Source: Siderastrea radians
Lineage: Eukaryota > Cnidaria > Anthozoa > Scleractinia > Rhizangiidae
Direction: 5' to 3'
Assembly (NCBI GenBank): GCA_964017195.1
Contig: OZ024900.1
Span: forward strand, 33,000,641 to 33,064,640
DNA length: 64,000 nucleotides
The notes under the pieces: generated by a model
The model's database searches: none
What the model was told of the DNA's origin: nothing
The model's input: the letters and a program-made list of their open reading frames with translations, nothing else
Shown here: positions 31,080 to 43,060 of the stretch, in pieces
Position numbering within the stretch: the stretch's first letter is position 1
Layout: each line of letters starts with the position of its first letter
Translations under genes and position numbers: made by a program

Positions 31080-32290
31080 GGACATCCCTTTGTTTCGAAC
31101 AAGAGTTAGAGCACAAGTCCAATGACAAATTTGGAACTGAAACTGGCATTGACCAAGTCCGATTGTGAAACCGGGAAGTTTTTAGGCCGGGTTCTGAGGC
31201 GAATGTCCAACTAATGTCTAGCATGCGTTTGCTCTTGTGGTAGATCGAGGGGAGAGGCCCAGGGAGCCGGTCTCCCTTCCTTGTCAATAAGCAGAGCGCG
31301 GAAATCCAAAATGTTTTTAAACTCCGCCAAAGGTTCCTGTCTGGCAAATCACGACACTTAAGTGGATTCCCTTCAATTGCATTGCGCATCCTTTCTACGC
31401 ATCGTTTTTTCTTTTTTTTCTTATATATTTTTTTTTGCGTGATTAGCAAAAAACTTGATAGATTTTCTATGAAAACTGAGCAGTTCAGAGAAATAACTGG
31501 TCCTTTTCTCCTAAACGAGCCCGGTGACCCCCATTTTTTAATTCATCAATTCAAATGGCACATCGAGTACAATATATTGCGATTTAAAGAAAAGTTGAAA
31601 ATTCTGCTTTGAGACATTTTTATTTAAATGCCGAAAAGAAAACGTCTTTAGGTACAGCAGGGTATGTATGCAGGCGGCAAACTCTTTAATTTTTTTCATA
31701 TCCTCAATTCTTGTTCAACTAAAATTGCAGTTATGAAAGGTACCCATGAGATCTTTTCTGTGAGAAAGGTGACTCATCGGATTTAGGTGCCACGGTGAAT
31801 GTGACTCGAATGTGACCATTCAAAGTGGAGTTACTGAGAAGCACCTTCGTGGAGCTATTTGCTTCTACGCATTTTGGACAGCAAAATTGTGTGCTTTTGT
31901 TTGCTTGTTCGTTAGTTTGTTTTAAACTTGCACTCTTGCAAAAGGTTTTTCCACTGACGTATTCCCATTGAGGTCTTTCCCCTGGTGGTTAATGGCTACA
32001 ACAGTGTTAAGGACGTTTGCGATAAATGTTTATACGCATTCTTACTGCGCTTGCAATTCACCTCGAAATATCGGGGCGGTACGCAGCTCTTACAAAGTCT
32101 TCTCTGATTTGCTGAGAAAACAATAGAACAAAAAACAACAATGGACCCTAGCCCTGAAAACAATAGAGCTGCGTGATACCAAGGTCCAATGAAATTAGAG
32201 ATTGTTAAGAACTGCGTGGTATCTGGAAATATCATGCCATGTCATTCATCGAGCGCGCGCGCTGAGGAAGAAATGTAGACGGATGTAGGG
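31080..32290 (+). repeat. Diverged partial unit of the large tandem array
   Basis: 31085-31340 aligns by eye with 39350-39650 (AGAGCACAAGTCCAATGACA, GGCATTGACC.AGTCCG, GTCCAACTAA, a TTTGCTCT..GGATCGA stretch). 31790-32290 aligns with 39880-40176 (GTGACCATTCAAA, TTACTGAGAAGCACCTTCGT, CCCATTGAGGTCTTTCC, GAAGAAATGTAGAC). It is the most diverged copy and the left edge of the array. Confidence 0.75.
32073..32225 (-). mobile_element. 153-bp MITE with 8-bp target duplication GAAATATC
   Basis: Flanked by GAAATATC at 32065-32072 and 32226-32233. Homologous units lack it: at 40119-40126 a single GAAATATC continues straight into CATTCCACGTC-like sequence. It is the inverted relative of the element at 1904-2058. 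Confidence 0.92.
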
Positions 32291-32305
32291 TCACTGTAAA
32301 TGGTT

Positions 32306-32540
32306 TGCACCCAGGGGACCTTTTCTCGAAACTTCCAAGGCCCGAAAACTATTTTAGCTGCACAATATTCTCCAATAGCTGCACAATTTTTATTGATCTT
32401 GAAAGCTAAATTTTAATCTTTTATATAATTTCGTGAAGCATATCGCTAAGTTTGCGCCAATAATCACCATTAGTTGACTCGAAAAAATACTTACCGGGCC
32501 TGGAAAGTTATCGGGAGTTTCGAGAAATGGGCCCCAGGAA
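32306..32540. mobile_element. ~235-bp MITE with GGGGCCC/TTTCTCGAAA ends
   Basis: Left end CCCAGGGGACCTTTTCTCGA, right end complementary to CCTGGGGCCCATTTCTCGA. The right-end sequence TTACCGGGCCTGGAAAGTTA recurs in opposite orientation at about 52450-52495. Confidence 0.7.
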
Positions 32541-32589
32541 TCATATCATAAGTCGGTGAAGTATGATCATCTGGGTGATTGTAGTCCTG

Positions 32590-32707
32590 AGACTGCTTGT
32601 GATGACATTGCAGTGGCGTTTTGATTACCTGAGCGGAAGTGATCATCAGAGTCTGATGGTGACTTCCGCTCAGGTTGTCGAAACGTCAGTCAGTGTCATC
32701 ACAAACA
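32590..32707. repeat. Foldback ~118 bp, copy 1
   Basis: Arms CTGCTTGTGATGACATTG..GCGTTTTGAT.ACCTGAGCGGAAGT and the complement of ACTTCCGCTCAGGTTGTCGA..TGTCATCACAAACAG, about 50 bp each. A second copy is at 52545-52662 in the same position relative to an A-type unit. The TTTCGACAACCTGAGC style resembles the terminal hairpin-bearing repeats of Penelope-like elements, by analogy with 16099-16180. Confidence 0.75.
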
Positions 32708-34051
32708 GTCCTTCTTCTTCTCACTTAGAATATAGGGCCGCTGGGCATATGTAATATATATCAATGGAATTAGCTCCCTTAAACACAGCCTTTAAGGTGA
32801 ACATTTGCAAACATCTTACAGGGTAAATGATAGCGGAATTTGATCAGAGCTCGTGGGCAGAAAATGGAAATTTTTTTTAAAACTTTCACAACACAGATTT
32901 TGTCAATTTTTCATAAAACGTCGATAATCGATAAAGAAACGGCATTCTATTGAAACAAAAACTGGGGTAACCGACACCATGCAGTAAAAATATTCAGTCA
33001 ACAGACCCAGTCAAAAGAAATTTGACCAAGGAACTGGGTCATCAGTTAATCACTTTTAATTCTATTCAACTAACAACCATTGAGACCATGTCGGGTCAGG
33101 AGGGCAGATTTTTCAAAGTCGGGGTATTCTTCATTCGATAAAAAAGCAATGCTGATGCAGCAGTAGGGAAACTGAGTGTATATTTAAACCAATATTTCAA
33201 AAGGCACGGTCTTTCTCCTTCAGGGTCTTACAGAGAATGACTCTAAAAGCAAAAACGTAACAATTTAAACTAATGGTATACACTATGGTACTAAGAATAA
33301 CAACATAAAACAGCTTACATTACAACGTTAAAAACCTGGCGTAAAAACTGAACGCTTTATCTCAGATGACCCAATCCCTCTCTCGGTGATTCCGCAATTT
33401 ATTGCATTTCTGCCATGGGTGTCTCATTCCGTGACTGTAGCAAAAATATGGAAAAAATGTCTGATGAAGTTAAAAAAATTTCGTGCGAACGTCCATAAAC
33501 CTAGTAGAACTTTTAAAATGTTTAAACTCATTAAGACACTCGTTGACGATTGACTTGTTGACAATTCAACGCTCCGTTGATGTGAAGGTCACAGTTCTTT
33601 CCGAGTTCCGATTAGCCGCTTCCGGATAAAATTTCGGTCACTCAACGCTCGACAAACTGGGTCAATGTTCAGGTGTGTATCATGCTAACAACCTGAGCCT
33701 ACTTTTTCAAGGGTGGATTAAGATAATTCAGGATCAGAATGAACTTTGAATTCAGTTTTAAAACCGCCTTTACAAAGTGGTTTTCTGTAAATAACCTGGC
33801 TTTTATACGTTTAATTTTGCGAAAGTGGCTACAAATGGGCAACATAAACGCTTTCAGACAAACACAGAAATCGCCGAGAACTTTTAATTTGATCACGGAT
33901 TAACTTTAATCGGTTTTCGAGGCACCGGCCCCCGAAAAGCACAAGCAAAAAGGAGAACTGGAAACATTGGAAACCCATTTTTTTTTTTTTTGCACTCTAT
34001 ATGAATAGGCATGAGGAGTGTCATAGCAAATGTATAGCCTGAGAGCAGCCT

Positions 34052-34162
34052 CTGACTTCATTGGGTTTTTGCCCGACTTGACCGCGGAGCCGCTATCCCC
34101 AGTTCGCTTAGCTCGCCGGCTAGGCTCCGCGGGCAACTCGCGCAAAAACCCAATCAAGTGAG
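34052..34162. mobile_element. ~110-bp GC-rich hairpin MITE inside A1
   Basis: Ends CTTCATTGGGTTTTTGC and GCAAAAACCCAATCAAG; GC-rich inner stem CGCGGAGCC..GGCTCCGCG. The A2 copy (53935-54022) has lost the inner stem. B units retain only a AACCCAACCAAGTTAGTC scar-like sequence. Confidence 0.7.
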
Positions 34163-34440
34163 TCCGTTCGCAGGCCATGGAACTAAATGTTTAACGTACT
34201 TATAAAGCGCGCATGTATTCATGGATACACCATTTCAACTGAGATAACCGAGCTCAGGAGCATATCACCCTCGAAGAGGTGATAGGCTTCTGCCGAGCTC
34301 TAAAAACTGGGGATTCTAATTCTCTTCTATTGACCTGAAACTAGCCTACCCTCGATCCTAGTCCCCTTCTTCAAACATGCAATTGCCGCTAAATTTTGGT
34401 CAGCCAACCATGCAGGCGACTTAGGTGAAAGGGAATTTAC

Positions 34441-34915
34441 GCTTATGCCAACTCTCCCGGATTAACTGGGAGTCTCCCGGTCTCCTGTACGGGTGGCCCA
34501 ATCTCCCGGATAAAATCGACTTTGGGTCTCTGGATCTTTTCGGATCTTTTTTCCAATATAGACTGTAAGATTATAGCCCAAATTTACCCGAAATCCAAAC
34601 GACTTTGGTTTCATGTCGCGGTTCCTGGTTACATTTTCCGAATTTCGTGCATCTTTCACTAATACAGTTTAGTCGTTTCCGAGAGCTGTCGTCATTGCGG
34701 CCTAATAATCGGCAGTCTGATTGGATAAACGTTCGACCAATTAAAGACCACGGCAAAAATACCCTAGTTTACCGCAAAAATTTGCCGCTTCCGCTCTGCC
34801 AAGTCTTTTCGTGAGGGGGGGGGGTCATTTTTTGGGAAGGGTGGGTGAGTTAACTAGGAGGGGTGGCATAAAGAAAAAATCTCCAGATTTTAGATCTCCA
34901 GAGGTTGGTATCTCT
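34441..34915. mobile_element. 475-bp insertion unique to A1, 8-bp target duplication GAATTTAC
   Basis: Flanked by GAATTTAC at 34433-34440 and 34916-34923. The other four units read straight through (for example AGTGAATTCACTTTGAGG in A2 near 54245). Ends hold an imperfect inverted repeat, ATGCCAACTCTCCC against ATACCAACCTCTGG. Frames on the - strand inside it show no domain. An 8-bp duplication suits hAT-type transposition. Confidence 0.88.
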
Positions 34916-35799
34916 GAATTTACTTTGAAGTGCACGAGCAGTTTCGTAACCTGATGAGCAAGACACATACTTACTCCAAGTTGGTCAAGAAAGGCGTATC
35001 AGTGAGATATCTGTTGACTTCAGGTGGCTTCCGATTACCAGGGAGCTCCTATTTTTTATGCTTATAGTTCCTTCCTGTCTTAATAATCTCTACTCTGTCA
35101 ATAAGAACACGAGCCTACCCTGCCCCTTCAGGCAGGTAGATAACTGTAGTTAGTAATTGGGGAAATCTTAACCAGGATGATTAAAACTTCCTCATCCCAT
35201 CCCACTGCTTATAATGTAACTATAATTTGAGGACTAGTTGTGTCGTCTCTGGGTTTGATGATTTCGTGATTTATTCGTAGAGTATATTGATGTTTAAAGT
35301 GCTCACATTCTTCTCATACTAGACAACTTTTGTTTGAGTTGCAACAATGTAATTAACACGCCTATCCTTGACCACGGTCATTTATTATAGAATATAAAAT
35401 ATAATAATCTCGTTTGTAAGGCTGTAAAAAACTCTAATGCAATTACTAATGCATTTGGAAGAACTCTTGGCACATAATTTTTCCCGGTTTTTAATTTCTA
35501 CATCAATTTTTTGTGGTGCTCAAATTAAACTTAAGTCAGTTTAAGGAATTGAATTTAGCATTTCAGGGTCTTTTTTACGATAACAAAAATTAAGCTTTTA
35601 CTGACAGTGTCAAATCTTGGTTCAAATGTTTGAATGTGAAAACTAAGGCCATTATTGAAGTGTATGCCGTGATTCCCTTCGTACTGAATATTTCAACTGT
35701 TCACAGCAAAAGGATACATTTGCCAAGTTGTAACATTTTCAACACGTAAGATAAACTGATCGAAACAAGTGCCATCAAAGATGAAAAGAATGCTTGTTA

Positions 35800-36860
35800 T
35801 GAGCTCAGTTGAGGATTCCTTCCACAGACTCAAACGTTTGAATCACATTGTTCAGGGTAATAAACACTACCACAGCAATGTATGCCTCAGTAGCTTTCAT
35901 TTAAATGGTCACATTTCATTATTTCTTCCGCACACGTACATCCTAGAGCCACCTTGTACGGCATAATAAACAGCACCACTGAAGAGTATAGCTCCTCAGT
36001 AGCTTTCATTTGTATGGTCACACTTTAGGATTTCATCCACAGACTCAAAAGTTAGAATCACCTTGTACAGCATAATAAACAGCACCACAGGAAAGTACTG
36101 CTCAGTAGCTTTCATTTGCATGGTCACACGTTAGGATTTCATCCACAGGCTCACATATGAACCATCCTCCACAGCATAACAAACTGCCCAACACAACAAA
36201 CACCTAACGAACGTTTGAGTGGTCATACTAAGAGGTTTTATTCGCATATATTTCCCAAGTTAGAGCCACCTTATATTATAGTAAACTTCATCACAGGAAA
36301 GTATTGTTAACAGTGTTTATTTGAATGGCAACACTTTAGGATTTTATCAACACATTCAAACGTTATAACAGCCTTGTACAGCATAATAAACAGCAGCTCA
36401 GGAAAACAGAATCAAAACAGGCACCGTTCAGTGGCTTTCACTAGATCGGTCACACCTTAGGATCCAAAGATTCACAGTTAGAATTTCATCGTACAGAATA
36501 ACATGCACTACCACAGCTTTCATTTCAGCTCCAACGTAAGAGCCACCTTGAACAGCATAACAAGTACCTCAAGAACATACAGCTGCTCGATGGTTTTCAC
36601 TCGAAAACTTCAGGTCACTTTCGCTTCCATCCCGACAGACTCACAATTTACGTCGTAGAGCATAATTTAGACGCTTCAAAGGAAAGTACTGGTCGGTAAC
36701 TTTCATTTTTTGGATAATCAAGCCTCAGGATTTTATCCAAAGAATTGAAAGTTAAACTAACAACTTGTACAGCGTAATAAACGGTACCACAGGAAAGTAC
36801 TACCCTGTCTTCAATTTGATGGTGACACACTAGGATTTCATCCACAGAATGAAATGTTTT
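35800..36860 (-). repeat. ~105-bp minisatellite block, inverted, unit A1
   Basis: Eight to ten diverged copies of the minisatellite read on the - strand, seen as AGTAGCTTTCATTTG.ATGGTCACA..TTAGGATTTCATCCACAG and GTACAGCATAATAAACAGCA on the + strand. Confidence 0.88.
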
Positions 36861-37979
36861 GCAGCGACTAGAACCATGCTTCAACAATAAAAAGAGAAAA
36901 AATAGAAAGCGTTTGAAAACCAAGTTTAATGCTATTTCACCCTAAAAATTCCCACGGTAACGAAAACACTGCATATCATGACTCGACCATGTATCATGAT
37001 CATGGCCGACTTGTAAAACACGCTCTACACTTCAATGCCGCTGATCGAATCGCCCAAGTTTTCCTGCGTCCTATTTGAACGTTGTGCATCGATGGCATTG
37101 CACTCTTAGGGTACTTTATCGGAATTGTTCAGTCGACTTACACATTGAGCTTTACGTGGTTGTAAGATAATTTTCTACTGGCATATTCTCGGACAAATAC
37201 TGAACTGATTTGCGAAAGGAACATAATCGACCACATAAACTCAGTACGCGGTTGATCAAATTGACTAGGGTTTTATCTAAACTGTTTTCATTCTTTGATG
37301 AAGCCCATGATAATACTCAACCCATAGCTTGTAAACGTGATTCTGTTAGTGAATTTTTGTCTCAAAACAGTGATAACCGCACTGGAGTTAGTCTGAAAGC
37401 AAATATTTTACGTTTAATGAGAATTAATGAGAAGGGAAGGGTGCTAATTGTAAATGTTATTTAAAGCAGTTAAATCACATTTTGTTTAGAAGTCCGTTCA
37501 ACTGAACCAGAGTTCACTGAGAACCCAGTTTAATATATATTTCATTATTGTAGTCGTACGAATAAAACATGTTGAAGTCAGTCAGAAACTACGTTGTATC
37601 AAATGCAATGAATTACCGTTTCTTTTCAGCCTCTTGCCCGCCGATGAAAAAAATGCTGGTGGCTCTTCGCTTTGTTTTAATTTGTCCTTTACTTTGTGAC
37701 AATTATATTTGGTGAATAGTAAGAATCGTAACTGGTGACAAACGAGCCTCAGATACGTCTAGACGAGAAGATTACTTTCGCGAGCACCTCCATTGAGATG
37801 AACGTGTGCACAAACATGTGTCATTGATTTTGATGCAGCCTTTCCTACAGGATATCGTCATGAAAACAAGATGAAGTTGAAATCACACCGCTCTGAGGGT
37901 CAAGCCTTATGTCAAATTAAAACTTGACTGGCTATGTGGATCAAATCCTCACGGTTCAGCTGAGTTTGACCAGCAGTTA

Positions 37980-38830
37980 GTGTTTTCATGTCGTCTTGTT
38001 TATTAGGCCGGTGTATCTTGAGATTGTAGACGAAACATTCAAATGAAAGCTGCTTAGCCATACAATCATGTAGTGTTGTTTATTAAGTCGTACAAGTCCA
38101 AGGTGGTTTTGACTTTTCAGTTTGTGGACGAAAATGTGATGTGTCCGCATTCAAATGGAATACAAAAGTCCTTTGGTACTCTTAGCTAGTCAGCTGGTTG
38201 TTTTCAACTTTTTGGCAAGTAGAAATTCTCAGCCTGGACACGCTTACGAACGAGGTACGGCGGTGAACAAACACTGTGAGCCTCTGGATGCGAGGGCAAC
38301 GCTGTGTAGACTTACCGGCTAAGCCCACATCATTCAAATTACAATCATAGCTATATATTCAGTGAGAATATTTCTTTGTTAACCCTTTTCAGAGTGCCTT
38401 ACTTTAAAACTGAAAAAGAAAAGCAACTCTGAAATTACAAACAACACCGAGTCGTGACGGCAAGCTCTGCTCTTCTGGTCCTTCTTGTCATCCCAGTTGT
38501 TGTCAGTGGATCATTCCAACTTTGCTAAGTCTTGTCATCATGTTAGACATTTCAAAGTCCTTGCACATGAATTTTGCATTTTCCTTGAACCCTTGCACTC
38601 TAATAGTCAATGAAACGTGCGTTATCTGATATGTTTGTAAACTATGCGTCTGCAGATGAAATTCTTGACTGTGTTATTCAAATGAAAGCTACCGAGCAAT
38701 ACTTTACTGTGGTGCTGTTTATTCTGCTGTACAAGATGATTCTACGTTTTGAAGTCTGTGGTTGAGATCCTATGTGACCTTCAAATGAAAGCTATTGAGC
38801 AGTACTTTTCTTCAGTATTCATAATTCAGT
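37980..38830 (+). repeat. ~105-bp minisatellite block, direct, unit A1
   Basis: Copies in direct orientation with CAAATGAAAGCT, GTGGTGCTGTTTATT and GTACAAG.TGGTT motifs, partly interrupted by unrelated sequence at 38200-38600. Confidence 0.8.
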
Positions 38831-38884
38831 TTGTTATTTCACAAGGTCATTTATTTCAATTTTCCCCTGGCTTGGTGAAAATTA

Positions 38885-39250
38885 CGGTCGGCACACACGA
38901 GGGGATACGTCCCCGAGACTTTCCCTGGGATTAGCTGAAATATCAAGTGATGGGGAATAAACTTTGGTCCCTGCTACTTGTACCACCAATTCAAACTGCT
39001 TTTCATTGAAGGGACTAGTCGCGGGACTTGCTCCCTCATATTGTGTTTGTCCCCTCGTGTGCACAAGACCAATTCACGTGCCGTATACGCTCAAGGGAGT
39101 TACCCTAACAACAAAACAACAACAATCTTATAACAAGTCTCTACAAAAGATCCATCATGTTCTCTTGGTCCCTGCAGTCATAGCCTGCTACGCAGTCGCT
39201 AGCAATCAGTCCCATAGTGTAAACACCGACTATAAGGGAGTTGTCACTTG
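38885..39250 (+). repeat. GGGAC/GTCCC-rich foldback block, unit A1
   Basis: GGCACACACGAGGGGA at 38890 faces TCCCCTCGTGTGCACAAGAC at 39050, forming a stem around GGGACTAGTCGCGGGACTTG-type sequence. Copies at 45148-45533, 51346-51737 and 58226-58612. The A1 copy lacks a ~30-bp piece (GGACTTTCCCTGCAGCAAG) present in the others. Confidence 0.75.
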
Positions 39251-42169
39251 AACAAGTCCGACTGACGAATTTTCCCGTCGTCTGTACCGACCTAAAGTCC
39301 CGCTATAACGGACTCTAGATATTACGGACTCAAAATCGTGGTTTTCGAACGAGTCTGTTACCACGGGCTGGGAACTGTTTTTAGAGCAGAAATCCAATGA
39401 CAGATTGACGAATTTGGAACTGGCATTGACCGAGTCCGGTTGAAGGTCCATTGTAGAAATGTGGTGCGAGCTACAGGTTCATACAGGTGTGCTGGCTTGT
39501 GTAATTAAGTTGTAAAACGGAAGTTCTGAAACGGATGTCCAACTAACCTCCGGGTCACGTTTGCTCTCGTGGCGGATCGAGACGAGAGGCTCGGGGCACC
39601 GGTCGCCCTTTTTTTGTCGAAAAATGGGACGTTTAGGGCCAAAATGTTTCAGTTAGACTCTGCCAGAGATACTTCTCTAGCAATTTACGTTACTTACATG
39701 CAAGAAACCATTTCTTACTTAAAAAATGTGACTGTTTCTTTTGTTTGAGTCTGTGGATGAAATCCTAAAAGATGACCATTCAAGTTATGAAAGATGTCGA
39801 TTAGATCTTTCCTGTGGTACGGCTTCTCATTGTGCTGAGCAACGTGACTCTCATCGTTTTATTAAAGTGAGTTAACGAGGTTCTCGAATGTGACCATTCA
39901 AATTGAAGTTACTTAGAAGCACCTTCGTGATGCTCAGTTCTAGACAATTTGGAAAGCGAAGATGTGTGTGTTTGTTTGTTTGTTTGGTTTGAAGTTGTTC
40001 TCTCGTAAAAGGTTTTCCCATTGAGGTCTTTCCATGGCGGTCAACGGCTACACCAGTTTTATTGACGTTCACACTAATTGTTTATGCCCATTCTTACCAT
40101 ACCCATGTAATTCATCTCGAAATATCATTCCACGTCGTGCATCGAGCGCACGCGCTAAGGAAGAAATGTAGACAACTATAGGGTTGTTGGGTATTTCAAT
40201 ATTTTTGAACGGATTTTACTCTCTTTATACACAGCCTTTAAGGTGGGCATTTGGAAACGCCTTACAGGTTAGATAATAGCGTAATTTGATGGCTCTTCGG
40301 CAGAAAATAGAAAAATTTTAAACTTTCGCAACACAGATTTTGTCACTTTTTCATAAAACGTAGATAATCGATAAAGAAAGCCGTATATCGAAAGAAAATC
40401 TGGGGTGACTGAGACCAGTTAAAATTATTAGTGAATAGACCCACTTAGATGAAATTTGACCAAGAAAGTGGGTCTCCAGTAAATCACTTTTAATATTATT
40501 CAACTAATAACCATTGAGGCCATGTCGAGTTACTAGGGCAAATTTTTAAAAGTCGGGGTATTCTCCACACGCTTTATCTCTGAAACGAAGTCGGTGATCC
40601 CCCAATGTATTGCATTTCTGACATAAGTGTCTCATTCAATTCCCTGACTGTAGCAAAACTATGAAAAAAATCTGTGATGAAAAATTTTCGTGCGAACGTC
40701 CTTAAACCCAGTCGTCCCTTAAGAATGTTTGAACTCATTGAGCCACTCAACTACCGATTGACTTGTTGACAATTCGACGCTCCGTCGATGTGAAGGTAAG
40801 AGTCCTTTCAGTTCAGTGTGCCAACAACCTGAGCTTACTTGTTCAAGGGTGGATTAAGATAATTCGGGATTAGAATGAACTTTGAATTCAGTTTTATTGA
40901 AGTAGTTTTCTGTAAATTATCTGGCTTTGATACCTTTAATATTTCGAAAGTGGCTATAAATGGGCAACATAGACGCTTTAAGACAAGAAACACAGAAATC
41001 TCTGATAACGTTTGTTTTAATTGTGGATCAACGTTAACCCAACCAAGTTAGTCTGTTCGTTAAGGCCATTAAATTAATGTGAAACGTACTTATAAAGTGC
41101 GCATATATTCATGGTTACGCCATTTCACGATAACCGAGCTCGATTAAATATTTGTGAATGTTATACCCCTCTATAGACCTGGAACTTGCCTAGCCTGTTC
41201 CAACAACTCGATCCTAGTCCCCTTCTTCTAACATGCAATTGCCGCTGGATTCTGTTAAGCCCACAATGCAGCCGTTTTGGGGGACAGTAAATTTACTTTG
41301 AGGTACACGAGCAATTACGTAGCGGTGAACAAGCCAAATACCTACTCCATGTTGGTCATGAAAGGCATATCAGTGAGGTATCTATTAACTTCAGGTGGCG
41401 TCCGATTACCAGGGAGCCATTAATTTATGCTTATAGTTCCTTCCTGTTTTAATAATCGGTGCTGTCTCAATAGGAGCACGAACCTACCCTGCCTCTTCAG
41501 GCAGGTAGATAACTGTAATTAGTAATTAGGATAATCTTAACTAGGATGACTAAAACTTCGTCATCCTATCCCACTGCATATAATGTAACTCTAATTTGAG
41601 AACTAGTTGTGTTGTATCTGGGTTTTATGATTTCGTGATTTATTTCCAAAGTATATTGATGTTTAAAGTGCTCACATTCTTTTCATACTAGACAACTTCT
41701 GTTTAAGTTATACAACAATGTAATTAAGACGTCTGTCCTTGACCACTATCGTTTATTCAGGAATGAAAATCTCGCTTGTAAGGATTTTTAACAACTCTAA
41801 TGAATTTGCTAAGGTAGTTGGAAGAACTCTGAGCAAATCATTTTCCCAGATTCTAATTTTTTCTAGTGCTCTAATTGAACTTAAGTCAGTCAGGAAGTAC
41901 TGAATTTAAAAGTTTAGTTTTTATGATAATAAAATTAAACTTTCACGAACAGTGTGAAACCTTGGTTCATGTTTGAATGTGAAAACTAGGGCCATCAAAG
42001 AAGTGTCTGCCATGAGACACTAAACATTGCAACTGTTGACAACAAAAGAGTACATTTGCCAAGGTTGTAACATTTTCACCACTTGAGATAAAATCGATAC
42101 AAAAAAGTGCCATCAAACATGAAAGGAATGATTGCTATTAGCAAACAAGAACAACAACAACGAACTTTA

Positions 42170-43060
42170 AGTTCAGGTTCCTTCCACAAACTCAAACGTT
42201 AAAATCTTCTTGTACAGCGTGATAAACAGCACCACAGGAGAGTACTTCTCCATGAGCTTTCATTTGAATGGTCAGATTTTAGAATTCCGTCCACAAACTT
42301 AAAACCTAGAGCTGCCGTGTACAGCATATAAAACAGCGCCCCATGAAAGTATAGCTCAGTAGCTTTCATTTAAATAGTCACACTTTAGTACTGATTTCAT
42401 CCACATACACAAATGTGAGAACCATCCTACTGTTCAACACCTATCGTTTGAGTGGTCACACTAAAAGATTTTATTCACAGATTCTAATTGTATATCGTCA
42501 GTAGTCACTATCATTATGGGAAAGTATACATCTACTCAGTAGTTTTCATTCGAATGGCTACACTTTAGGATTTCATTAACAGACTCGAAAAGTTACAACA
42601 GCCTTACAAAGCATAATAAACAGCACCACAGCAAAACAGAATCAAAACAATTTTCAGTGGCTTTCACTTGAACGGTCACAGAATTACCGATCGTACAGCA
42701 TCAAAAGCAGTACCACAGCTTTCATTTCAGCTCAAACGTAAGAGCCACCTTGTGCAGCATAAGGAGTACCACAAGAAAATACTGCTGCTCACTGGCTTTC
42801 CGGCTCGAAAATTACAGGTCGATCACACTTTCGGCGTCCATCGCGACGGACTTACATATAAGAATCACCTCACAGAGGATAATTTAGACCGATTTAAAAG
42901 AAAGTACTGATCGATAGCTTTCATTAATGTGAATAATCAAGCCTTAGGATTCTATCCAAAGAATTACAAGTTATAGACTGACAACCTTGTACAGCGTAAT
43001 AAACAGTACCACAGGAAAGTATAATATCAAGTCATGGTCGCATGCACTTTACTGTTGGGG
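42170..43060 (-). repeat. ~105-bp minisatellite block, inverted, unit B1
   Basis: Copies read on the - strand with GTACAGC.TAATAAACAG.ACCACAG and CTTTCATTTGAATGGTCA seen on the + strand. Confidence 0.85.

Larger units (their letters stand above)
32731..40176 (+). repeat. Large tandem unit, type A (A1)
   Basis: A ~7.4-kb unit bounded by the TATAGGGCCG..TGGG joint. Order of parts: CACAGCCTTTAAGGTG start, ACAGACCCA block, AAGGGTGGATTAAGATAATTC block, CCTTCAGGCAGGTAGATAACTG block, inverted minisatellite (35.8-36.9 kb), spacer, direct minisatellite (38.0-38.8 kb), GGGACTTGCTCCC block (38.9-39.25 kb) and a tail (39.25-40.18 kb). It shares with A2 features missing from B units, such as CGAGGCACCGGCCC near 33918 and GAGGTGATAGGCTTCTGCCG near 34276. 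No supported gene in the unit. Confidence 0.88.
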
